A stretch of DNA of 11,958 nucleotides, from positions 1 to 11,958 of the forward strand of contig JANXQZ010000387.1 in assembly GCA_025353235.1 (NCBI GenBank), written 5' to 3'. The DNA is from Bryobacterales bacterium. Lineage in GTDB: Bacteria > Acidobacteriota > Terriglobia > Bryobacterales > Bryobacteraceae. A program made the translations under genes and the position numbers. Below are positions 6,288 through 11,958 of the stretch, piece after piece (position 1 is the first letter of the stretch; each line of letters begins with the position of its first letter). The notes below the pieces were generated by a model. The model was not told the DNA's origin. It saw only the letters and a list, made by a program, of their open reading frames with translations, and ran no database searches.

Positions 6288-6508
6288 CCAGTTTCCAGTT
6301 TAGTGGAGACGGGACGCGTTCCCTCCAGAGTGCTCGCCCGGCCGGTGCCGACGCCGATCAGACCCAAGATAAACAAGACGATTGCAAGGTGGAGCCAGAC
6401 CGCGCTCCGGTTTTCCTTTCTGCTATCGCTGACGCTTGACGATAGGTACACGCTCTCTAGCGAAGAGGTGTACGTGCCTGAGGGAACGTATTGATTGCGG
6501 TATTTCAT
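6239..6508 (-). CDS. Small single-pass membrane protein, unknown function
   Basis: I chose the ATG at 6508-6506 because AAGGA lies five bases before it, the best Shine-Dalgarno in the neighbourhood. The 89-residue product has a Ser/Tyr-rich N-terminus (MKYRNQYVPSGTYTSSLESV), a basic stretch (DSRKENR), one strong transmembrane helix (AVWLHLAIVLFILGLIGVG) and a Thr/Ser-rich tail. The predicted topology is uncertain. It is the first gene of the run leading into the K+ channel, whose start it overlaps by 49 bases, so it may be a channel accessory protein or simply a leader that couples translation. I recognise no family. The reality of the gene rests on the ribosome site, the membrane helix and its position, not on homology. 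Confidence 0.5.
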   Translation of the reverse strand: MKYRNQYVPSGTYTSSLESVYLSSSVSDSRKENRSAVWLHLAIVLFILGLIGVGTGRASTLEGTRPVSTKLETGWITSAPVSSSLRHPS

Positions 6509-6534
6509 AAGATTCCTTATCGACCGGCCCACCT

Positions 6535-6540
6535 AATATA
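6535..6540 (-). promoter_or_regulatory. Candidate -10 element for the small membrane protein / K+ channel operon
   Basis: TATATT on the minus strand lies 26 bases upstream of the ATG at 6508, which would give a leader of about 20 bases containing the AAGGA ribosome site. I see no good -35 element at the expected distance. The surrounding 6509-6603 stretch is AT-rich compared with the genes and separates divergent transcription units. Confidence 0.25.
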
Positions 6541-6603
6541 GGGATGTTAATCCAGTTTTCGTTACAGATCAAGATGATTCTATTTCGGTTGGTACGATTG
6601 AGC

Positions 6604-7317
6604 GTGATTCAACCCAAAACAGTACTAGTGACAGGGGCGGCCAAGCGAATTGGGCGAGGCATTGCCCTGCGCCTTTCAAAAGAAGGATTTCGGGTTGCAA
6701 TTCACTATAATCAGTCCCGGGAGCAGGCCGAGATCACGGCACGGGAATGCGGCGGGGCCGAGTTGTTTCAGGCCAATTTAGAATCCGTCGACGAGATTGG
6801 CCGAATGTTCTTGGAGATTGGCGAGCGGATGGGCCGACTGGATGGATTAGTAAATAATGCAGCGCGCTTTACACGTTTCGATCCGTTGAAGATTACTGAA
6901 AGGGATTGGGATTTCATTCATAGCGTCAACTTGAAGGCCACATTTTTCTGCTGCCAGCAAGGAGCCTTGCTGATGAACAAATCGGGGGGAGGGCGGATTG
7001 TAAACCTCAGCTCGCTGGGCGGGCTACGCCCATGGGCTGAGCATGCTCATTACTGCGCGTCGAAAGCCGGAGTGATTATGCTGACTAAGTGTCTGGCAAA
7101 AGCCTTCGCGCCCGACATTACCGTCAACTCCGTTGCGCCAGGAGTGATTCCGTTCGGTGATCTCGATGCCCGTGCTGCCAAAATGGTTTCGGCTACGCCC
7201 GCCCAACGCGCCGGCACTGCAGATGAGATTGCCGACGCGGTACTTTACTTTTTGAACGCCACCAACTTCATCACCGGGCAGGTGATTGCTGTAGATGGCG
7301 GTCTGAATCTGCGCTAA
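6604..7317 (+). CDS. Short-chain dehydrogenase/reductase (SDR), possibly pteridine-reductase-like
   Basis: This is a classical NAD(P)H-dependent SDR of 237 residues from the GTG at 6604. Visible motifs are the cofactor loop VTGAAKRIGRGIA (9-21), NNAARF (84-89), IVNLSSL (132-138) with the catalytic Ser, YCASK (150-154) with catalytic Tyr150 and Lys154, and VAPGVIPF (177-184). The family's C-terminal GQVIAVDGG (225-233) is also present. The Lys-Arg after TGAA suggests NADPH preference and resembles FolM/pteridine reductases, but the substrate is not certain. An ATG at 6544 opens the same frame 20 codons earlier. Those residues are hydrophobic, AT-rich, unlike the family and lie in the divergent promoter region, so I reject them; neither start has a clear Shine-Dalgarno. 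The gene converges on the glycine-rich gene, leaving four bases between stops. Confidence 0.88.
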   Translation: MIQPKTVLVTGAAKRIGRGIALRLSKEGFRVAIHYNQSREQAEITARECGGAELFQANLESVDEIGRMFLEIGERMGRLDGLVNNAARFTRFDPLKITERDWDFIHSVNLKATFFCCQQGALLMNKSGGGRIVNLSSLGGLRPWAEHAHYCASKAGVIMLTKCLAKAFAPDITVNSVAPGVIPFGDLDARAAKMVSATPAQRAGTADEIADAVLYFLNATNFITGQVIAVDGGLNLR

Positions 7318-7321
7318 GAAA

Positions 7322-7882
7322 TTAGTATCGTCCGAAGTGACGCCAGCCGCCGCCGATGCCGATCACGACTCGCGGCGCGACCACGACCGGGGCTTCATAA
7401 GGATAGGCATCATACGGATCATAGTAGGAGCCGTACCCATAATAGTCGGAGCCATAATATGGAGCGTACCCATAACCATACCCGTAACCGTAGCCTAAGC
7501 CTACTCCGTATCCGCCATATCCGCCGTAGTAGCCCCGCCCGCCATAATAGCCCCGTCCGCCGCCGCCATAGTAGCTTCTGGAATTCCCGTAGTATCGGCT
7601 GCCGCCGCCGTACGAACGCCCGCCGCTTGCATAGCCGCGAGAAGAGTTGCTGTAGCCCCGGCTGCCATACGATTGACTTGCTGCATAACCCCTTGCATAA
7701 CCCTGGCTAGAAGAGCGGCCCCCAGAACCGCCGCTGGAATAAGATCTTCCGCTTCCTCCACCTGAGCGGCCACCACTATAGCCGCCGCCCGAACCGCCTC
7801 GCCCGCCGCCGCCCCGCGATTGGGCCATGCCGCTGGTCGCCGCGATTGAAAGAGCCATCAACGCAATTATTAGTTTCCGCAT
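7322..7882 (-). CDS. Secreted Gly/Tyr/Ser-rich low-complexity protein
   Basis: From ATG 7882 the 186-residue protein starts with a clear signal peptide (MRKLIIALMALSIAATSGMA, cleavage probably just before Q21). A longer frame back to 7966 adds 28 residues that would bury it, so I reject that start. The mature protein has no globular core until the end. It begins with Gly/Ser/Arg repeats (SGGRSGGGSG and similar), moves through Ser-Arg-Gly-Tyr units (GSRGYSNSSRGYASGG), then YYGG/GYGYGYGYG runs and YYDPYDAYPYE. It ends with a short ordered tail, VVVAPRVVIGIGGGWRHFGRY. Such Gly/Tyr-rich composition suggests an aggregating or surface-coating role, which is inference only. The GGC/GGT/TAT-heavy repeats are codon-level expansions, and the length may vary between strains. 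No Shine-Dalgarno is obvious. Confidence 0.75.
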   Translation of the reverse strand: MRKLIIALMALSIAATSGMAQSRGGGGRGGSGGGYSGGRSGGGSGRSYSSGGSGGRSSSQGYARGYAASQSYGSRGYSNSSRGYASGGRSYGGGSRYYGNSRSYYGGGGRGYYGGRGYYGGYGGYGVGLGYGYGYGYGYAPYYGSDYYGYGSYYDPYDAYPYEAPVVVAPRVVIGIGGGWRHFGRY

Positions 7883-8226
7883 GATCTGGTTTGAATGCAC
7901 GCGTGTCGCCAAGATGACATTCGGGGCAAATGCAAGTGATTTGGGAGTGATGTCGCGGCAATCCATGGTTGCGGTTCACCAGGGTGGTGGTTTTGGGCCA
8001 CCTGAGATATCAAAGCGCAGGTCGACTATAACCGCGTCGCTACCCCAGGCTGTTCTGGAGGGTGCTTTCACACCCCTGGAGTAGCTGCAAAGCAGGGGAG
8101 ACGACAAAAACCCTGCACCGCATAGTCGGCCTTGCGATTCGATTGCGAACGCCGCCGCCAGCCTGCCGTCGTCCCCCTTCGGCTAGCGGTTTGCGGACCC
8201 AACAGCAAGCATCCGCTCGGCTCAAC
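7883..8226. other. Intergenic region with small inverted repeats
   Basis: No gene is supported in this 344-base stretch between the end of the glycosyltransferase and the start of the glycine-rich gene. It holds GGGTG (8060-8064) pairing with CACCC (8071-8075) around CTTTCA, flanked by two copies of CTGGAG (8055-8060 and 8076-8081). GCAGGG (8092-8097) pairs with CCCTGC (8111-8116), with an A-run in the loop. On the minus strand these lie downstream of the glycosyltransferase stop and may help end its transcript. The upstream part (7883-7990) should hold the promoter of the glycine-rich gene, but I find no convincing -35/-10 pair. Confidence 0.35.
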
Positions 8227-9309
8227 TTAGACGCTCACGTCGACGTTTTGTTTCATGTCGTTGATTTCGAGTGCATTTAAGAATCGCCGGGCGACTTTGG
8301 AGCAGTCGTATTGCTCCACGAGTTGCAGCCCCTCGGCCGCGATCTCGGCTCGCAAGGAGTTATCCCGATAGAGATGCACGAGACCTTCAGCCAGGGCTTC
8401 GGGGCTATTCGGCTCAACCAGCATTCCATGGGGGGCAACCTCCGGCACAGCAGCGGAACGCGTTGCCAGGATCGAGCGGCCAGCTGCCATCGCTTCCAGG
8501 AGCACGATGCCGAAGCCTTCCTGCGCACTCGGCAGGCAGAATAGACTTGCCTGACAATATTCCCGCGCGAGTTCCGCCTGCCTGAGATCTCCCAGCCAGC
8601 GCACAACCGAGTCGAGTCCAAGCTCCGTGCTTAGCTTGCGTAACTTTGGCGCATCGGGTCCGCCGCCTACGATTCGCACTTCCAGCTCCGGGATCTTGCT
8701 CCGCACGAGGGCTGCCGCCCGCAGCAGCACGTCCACGCGCTTTCGTCGATAGAATCGGCATACGCATAGGACCTGAAAGCGATTGCCGGGTTTCAGGCTG
8801 CCCGCTTGCTGAAACAGGCTGCGCCAGTGAGTGAGATCGATCAATTCGGGCACGATCGCGATTGGCTTCTCGTATCGATATAACTCACGGATCCGAGTTG
8901 CGCAGTATTGGCTGATGGTGATTACGCGAGCAGCCCTCCGGACATTCACGGCTTCCAGGCGGGCTTGCAGTGCCAAGCTGAGGCGGGTAGCTCCGCTCTC
9001 GAAGGGCACGGCCTCGCCTAATACGCCCTTGATGTTGGCGATGTGTTTCGTTTTTGGCGATAGAGCGTAGCCGTCCAGATCGAATCCAACAACGGCATCG
9101 AATGCCGAGAAGTCTTTGCGGCGCAGGCTTTCGTTGAACAGTATGCGGGCTGCGGCATACACCGGCAGATGGAACTTGGGCGTGATCCAGTCCACTTGCA
9201 CGCCGAGGCGTTCCATGGCGCGCGCCAGGGTGGAGATGCCCACGTAACAGCCGCTTCCTCCTGCAACATTGAGAGGGATGGCGGTGACGAACGCGACTCG
9301 TTTCAGCAT
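8227..9309 (-). CDS. Glycosyltransferase, GT4-like (GT-B fold)
   Basis: The 360-residue protein has the two-Rossmann GT-B layout. The N-terminal, acceptor-binding half begins VAFVTAIPLNVAGGSGCYVG with the Gly-rich loop at 17-20. The C-terminal, nucleotide-sugar-binding half starts near residue 178 (VLCVCRFYRRKRVDVLLRA, with basic residues R185 and K190 where the phosphates bind). It holds VRIVGGGPDAPKL (211-223) and the EGFGIVLLE segment (264-272), the paired-Glu motif of family 4 enzymes that contacts the donor sugar. It likely adds a sugar to a cell-surface polysaccharide, lipid or small molecule; donor and acceptor are not readable. The start lies five bases after the stop of the SnoaL-like gene, so the two are probably one transcript. 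No other polysaccharide genes lie nearby. Confidence 0.9.
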   Translation of the reverse strand: MLKRVAFVTAIPLNVAGGSGCYVGISTLARAMERLGVQVDWITPKFHLPVYAAARILFNESLRRKDFSAFDAVVGFDLDGYALSPKTKHIANIKGVLGEAVPFESGATRLSLALQARLEAVNVRRAARVITISQYCATRIRELYRYEKPIAIVPELIDLTHWRSLFQQAGSLKPGNRFQVLCVCRFYRRKRVDVLLRAAALVRSKIPELEVRIVGGGPDAPKLRKLSTELGLDSVVRWLGDLRQAELAREYCQASLFCLPSAQEGFGIVLLEAMAAGRSILATRSAAVPEVAPHGMLVEPNSPEALAEGLVHLYRDNSLRAEIAAEGLQLVEQYDCSKVARRFLNALEINDMKQNVDVSV

Positions 9310-9314
9310 CGCGC

Positions 9315-9743
9315 TTACGGCGTAGGGGGAGTCTTAGGCAGCACGCCAACCTGCTCCAGCATGGAGTGAACGTCCCAGTTATTCCAGCCTTCTTGAATCT
9401 GGCCGTTCGAGATTCGCCCGAAGCTCATGCCCGTGATGCTGACGGTTCGGCCGGTTGCCAGGATGCCGAGACCGTCGCCGTGATGCGTCATCTGCGCAGA
9501 CCACCGCACGGCGACCTTATCGCCTTGCTCAACGTAGTCCTCCACCGTAACGCGCATGTCCGGGAACGCGGCCAGCATGCGTCGCAAGAAGGGTTTGAAT
9601 TCTTCAGGTCCGCGCGTTTCGGTTCCCGCTTCATCCAGCTTGTGAATGATCCCGTCCCTCGCTAGCAGTTCGTCCACGGCGCTTTCTTTGCCTTGGGACC
9701 AGACTTCTTCGAACCATCGATGCAAAATCGTTGGATATGCCAT
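9315..9743 (-). CDS. SnoaL-like (NTF2 fold) protein, ester-cyclase type
   Basis: From ATG 9743 the 142-residue protein matches SnoaL-like polyketide-cyclase/ester-cyclase proteins in length and layout. It has an N-terminal helix with WFEEVWSQGKESAVDELLA (10-28), a strand ending DGIIHKLD, then GPEEFKPFLRRMLAAFPDM (45-63), VEDYVEQGDKVAVRWSAQMTH as the central sheet, and GRTVSITGMSFGRISNGQI before the WNNWD close. These are small cone-shaped folds used for binding or isomerising hydrophobic ligands; many have no known reaction, so I claim no substrate. An upstream extension to 9788 (MVKYLLVVPYAIIPA) overlaps a promoter-like TATAAT and looks non-genic. It is followed after five bases by the glycosyltransferase. 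Confidence 0.85.
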   Translation of the reverse strand: MAYPTILHRWFEEVWSQGKESAVDELLARDGIIHKLDEAGTETRGPEEFKPFLRRMLAAFPDMRVTVEDYVEQGDKVAVRWSAQMTHHGDGLGILATGRTVSITGMSFGRISNGQIQEGWNNWDVHSMLEQVGVLPKTPPTP

Positions 9744-9750
9744 GGCCGGA

Positions 9751-9756
9751 ATTATA
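9751..9756 (-). promoter_or_regulatory. Consensus -10 box upstream of the SnoaL-like gene
   Basis: A perfect TATAAT on the minus strand lies only seven bases before the ATG at 9743. The mRNA would start at or next to the start codon, giving a leaderless or near-leaderless transcript. The -35 position (TATTTG at 17 bases) is poor. This supports the ATG at 9743 over an upstream start. Confidence 0.4.
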
Positions 9757-9791
9757 GCGTAGGGGACCACTAGCAAATACTTCACCAAAGG

Positions 9792-10740
9792 CTATCTTGT
9801 CTTGAAAAGCCCCAATCTACCGTTCATGGTGGTAGTCACCAGCGTGGTCCCGTCCAAGCCCAGAACAAACGCCCAAGTCGGAGCGTGTTCCTTGGGCACC
9901 GAAACCGGATTCCAGGAACGGTGCTCTCGATCCAGGATGATGAATTCCGCTTATTTTTCGCCGAAGTGGCCCACGATGACTTCGTTATCTTGGCTCAAGA
10001 CCATGCCTGCAATGTTTCTGGACTCGACCCCGGATCCCTCAGGCCCGGCGTACCTGGCGATCTCCGAGCCATCGAGAGAAAATTCAAGATAATCGCCGTC
10101 TCGGGCGAACCAACCCACGCGGTCCTTTGATGCGCGCAGGAACGAAGTCTCCGCAGTTCGCCAACCCTTGATACGGAGCGTCGTCGATCCAAGCATCTTT
10201 CCGGAAGGATCGAAGCGCCGGGAGGACATTTCTTGCAAGGTCTTGAGTACCGTCTTCGCTCTTCATGTTCCCTATGGTCCAGATGTTGCCGTCTGCGGCG
10301 AACGTCACCACTTTCGGGCAGTAGGGCCACGTTCGCGTTATCGTCTGGTGTTCCCTTTCGGCGCTGATCCGGGCTAGGAAGGTAGTGCCACCGGTATCGG
10401 AGGTAAGGGCGCTTGCGACTATTGCGATTTCACCATTCGGAGAGCCCGCTAAGTCGCTGACGTGTATCAATGCGCCGTCTTTGAGCGTGAAAAGCGTCTC
10501 GTCCCGTGTGCCGTCCCGATCCATGGTGTAAATGATCGGGCCGCTCGAGTGGTTGTGCAAATATCCCACAAGCTTCCCGCCTTCCCATCTCGGAGGGGTT
10601 TCCCAAACGAAAGCAGTCTCGACCTCGCGTTCATGTGTAAAGGTGCGCTTTTCTCGGCCCTCGTTCACTTGACCGGTTAAGCAGAACACAGCCGAATAGA
10701 CCAACGGAAAACAACCGACGTAGCGGAGCGTGAAGTTCAT
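9792..10740 (-). pseudogene. Decayed secreted beta-propeller-like protein (frameshift plus nonsense)
   Basis: From ATG 10740 the frame reads MNFTLRYVGCFPLVYSAVFC (a weak signal-like start) and continues well to FAADGNIWTIG and SEDGTQD. Near 10235-10239 one extra base (in GACCTTG) shifts it. The next frame resumes LQEMSSRRFDPSGKMLG, then WFARDGDYLEFSLDGSEIARY and VLSQDNEVIVGHFGEK. An in-frame TAA at 9953-9951 interrupts it, after which the same frame continues AEFIILDREHRSWNPV and ends NGRLGLFKTR with TAG at 9794-9792. Span 949 bases equals 316 codons plus one. The repeated strand-turn pattern with DG and DPSGK turns suggests a propeller of about six blades; function is unknown. It starts three bases after the DUF4112 stop. 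Two independent lesions argue for real decay over a single sequencing error. Confidence 0.7.
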
Positions 10741-10743
10741 AGG

Positions 10744-11250
10744 CTATTGCATCCGCCTGGCGAGTTCCACTAAGAGTATTAAAGGCAGCGCAATACTGGC
10801 CACAACTAACGCCATGGTCAGAATCAAGAAGATCCAATCGCGAGATTTCTGGAGTTCCGGCTGCGCCAAGTGGCTCTTGAGCAATTTGTAGTTGCGGAGA
10901 TTGGCCTTGAATGCGATATCGAACAGGGTGCCGATGAATGGAACCGAGCCCGCCAGTGCTTCTATTCCCACATTCACCAGCATGCGGGCGATCGCCACAC
11001 GGGCGATCCGAAGCTGGATCGCGCGGTACACAATATACAGCGAGATCAGCCCGTCAACGATGTCGCCGATCCCTGGGATGAGTCCAATGATTCCGGCAAA
11101 TCCGAAGCGGAACCCGCCGGGCAGAGTGAAGGCGTAGTCCAGCCAGCGAGCCAGCCCCTCCACGTCTGCCAGGCGCGGATCCACTACCTCGGGATTCAGC
11201 GCGTCGGGCCGATATACAGGAGGCCGGTAGGGTGTGATCTCTGGAGGCAC
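10744..11250 (-). CDS. DUF4112 membrane protein
   Basis: The GTG at 11250-11248 gives 168 residues and follows the DUF1501 stop by three bases. After a Pro-rich N-terminal tail (about 1-20) comes the DUF4112 core: RWLDYAFTLPGGFRFGFAGI, LIPGIGDIVDGLISLYIVY (57-75), ARMLVNVGIEALAGSVPFIG (88-107) and FDIAFKANLRNYKLL (110-124). These LIPGIGD and VPFIG...FD patterns define the domain, a small integral membrane protein of unknown role. Residues 137-165 add a hydrophobic stretch (IFLILTMALVVASIALPLIL) as a C-terminal transmembrane helix. The family is found in many bacteria without a known function. It is the middle gene of the minus-strand run, with intact sequence. No regulatory site is visible because it is packed between its neighbours. 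Confidence 0.85.
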   Translation of the reverse strand: MPPEITPYRPPVYRPDALNPEVVDPRLADVEGLARWLDYAFTLPGGFRFGFAGIIGLIPGIGDIVDGLISLYIVYRAIQLRIARVAIARMLVNVGIEALAGSVPFIGTLFDIAFKANLRNYKLLKSHLAQPELQKSRDWIFLILTMALVVASIALPLILLVELARRMQ

Positions 11251-11253
11251 GAC

Positions 11254-11958
11254 TCAGACCCAGAGGTCGCCTAGCGGCTTCCCTTTCACCAGTTCGCGCG
11301 GCTGGTTCAGGTGATTGAAAATCTGCATGTCCGGGTCGATTCCGAGCGCGTAGTAGACGGTCGCGAGCAGATCGTTGGGATGCACCGGCTTCTCTTTCGG
11401 CGAGGAGGCGGTGGCATCGGATTCGCCATACTGCATGCCTCGCGCGATGCCCGCTCCGGCGATCACTGCGCTGTAGCAATAGGGCCAATGGTCGCGGCCG
11501 TCGGGAGAATTGGAGTTGCCGGACGTGGAGACTCCCAGCCTCGGACTGCGGCCGAACTCGCCCACCGCCACTACGACTGTCTCTTTGAGTAGCCCGCGAT
11601 GATCCATGTCGTCAAGCAATGCCGACAGGCCTCGATCCAGCTTGGGACAGTGCAAATTCTTAAGCGGGCCGAAGTTCGAAGCGTGCGTGTCCCACGCCGT
11701 GGTTTCGGGATCCCCATTAGCAACGGATGGCCAGTTCACTTGGACGAACTTGGTGCCCGCCTCGATCAGACGGCGCGCCATCAGAAGGCTCTGTCCAAAG
11801 GTGTGCTGGCCGTATCGCTCGCGCATCTTGGACGTTTCTTTTTCAAGGTCCATGGCGTCGCGGGCTTTGCCTGATAGGACCAGATCGTAGGCTTTGCCGT
11901 AGTACTCGTCAACTGCGTAATCGCCCAGCGCTTTTTCTAGTTCAGGCATGGACCCGTT
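11254..11958 (-). CDS. DUF1501 protein, C-terminal part (runs off right edge)
   Basis: The frame is open to the right edge (235 codons including the stop), so the N-terminus is missing; the ATG at 11949 is internal. DUF1501 proteins are secreted, usually Tat-exported alkaline-phosphatase/sulfatase-fold proteins abundant in Planctomycetes and Acidobacteriota, often encoded with DUF1549/DUF1553 proteins; their reaction is unproven. Matching motifs are GQSLLMARRLIEAGTKFVQV, AWDTHASNFGPLK (about 88-100), LLDDMDHRGLLKETVVVAVG, then EFGRSPRLG and GRDHWPYCYSAVIAGAG, with metal-binding-type Asp and His residues. The usual C-terminal VHPNDLLATVYYALGIDP and a closing LVKGKPLGDLWV complete the match. 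It is followed after three bases by the DUF4112 gene. Confidence 0.88.
   Translation of the reverse strand, partial: NGSMPELEKALGDYAVDEYYGKAYDLVLSGKARDAMDLEKETSKMRERYGQHTFGQSLLMARRLIEAGTKFVQVNWPSVANGDPETTAWDTHASNFGPLKNLHCPKLDRGLSALLDDMDHRGLLKETVVVAVGEFGRSPRLGVSTSGNSNSPDGRDHWPYCYSAVIAGAGIARGMQYGESDATASSPKEKPVHPNDLLATVYYALGIDPDMQIFNHLNQPRELVKGKPLGDLWV

Noticed and set aside
6544..6603. N-terminal 20-residue extension of the SDR
   Set aside because: The residues are hydrophobic and AT-rich, precede the conserved cofactor loop by too far, and lie in the divergent promoter region.
7459..7776. Frames on both strands across the glycine-rich gene (Arg/His-rich or Ala/Met-rich proteins)
   Set aside because: These are by-products of the Gly/Tyr codon repeats; only the frame with the signal peptide and ordered tail makes sense.
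7400..7830. Possible CRISPR or tandem DNA repeat array
   Set aside because: The repeats are short, imperfect and in codon phase with one protein; there are no regular repeat-spacer units.
8062..8280. Plus-strand frame between the glycine-rich gene and the glycosyltransferase
   Set aside because: Pro/Arg-rich with no ribosome site or recognisable pattern, and partly antisense to the glycosyltransferase.
9951..10238. An independent 95-residue gene
   Set aside because: It joins smoothly to the sequence before and after it once the frameshift and the stop are accounted for, so it is the middle of a pseudogene.

Overview
The window looks like chromosomal DNA of a soil-type Acidobacteriota, most like the Bryobacterales / Candidatus Solibacter group. 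The evidence is family content recognised from memory, not a search: a surface-protein motif typical of that group, a C-terminal piece of a MacB/FtsX-type permease, a DUF1501 protein next to a DUF4112 membrane protein, and fairly high GC with tight gene packing. No rRNA, intact tRNA, CRISPR array or intact insertion sequence is visible.

Layout. (1) 1-1001, minus: start of a large surface protein running off the left edge. (2) 1010-2560: a cluster of damaged genes. It holds a tRNA-like remnant, an antitoxin-like ORF, a PIN-toxin start joined to the tail of an ABC permease, and a two-gene module (small conserved protein plus HEPN-like protein) with a one-base frameshift in the first gene and an apparent in-frame deletion in the second. 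(3) 2576-3367, plus: an intact GNAT acetyltransferase. (4) 6508 down to 3348, minus: a compact four-gene run (small membrane protein, K+ channel with RCK domain, nnr, tsaE) in which each gene overlaps the next. (5) 6604-7317, plus: a short-chain dehydrogenase, divergent from that run. (6) 7882-7322, minus: a secreted Gly/Tyr/Ser-rich protein. (7) 9743-8227, minus: a SnoaL-like protein and a family-4-like glycosyltransferase. (8) 11958-9792, minus: DUF1501, DUF4112 and a decayed secreted gene, 3 bases apart at each junction.

How they work together. The clearest functional group is region 4, joining ion transport, repair of damaged NAD(P)H and the tRNA t6A modification ATPase. nnr beside tsaE is a common bacterial arrangement; the upstream K+ channel sharing ATGA with nnr is less usual. 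Region 2 is best read as a recombination or decay site where toxin-antitoxin-like cassettes landed and broke. The most novel item is the small-protein/HEPN pair, whose intact relatives I believe exist but which I know no function for. I see no complete, clearly new defence or metabolic system in the window.
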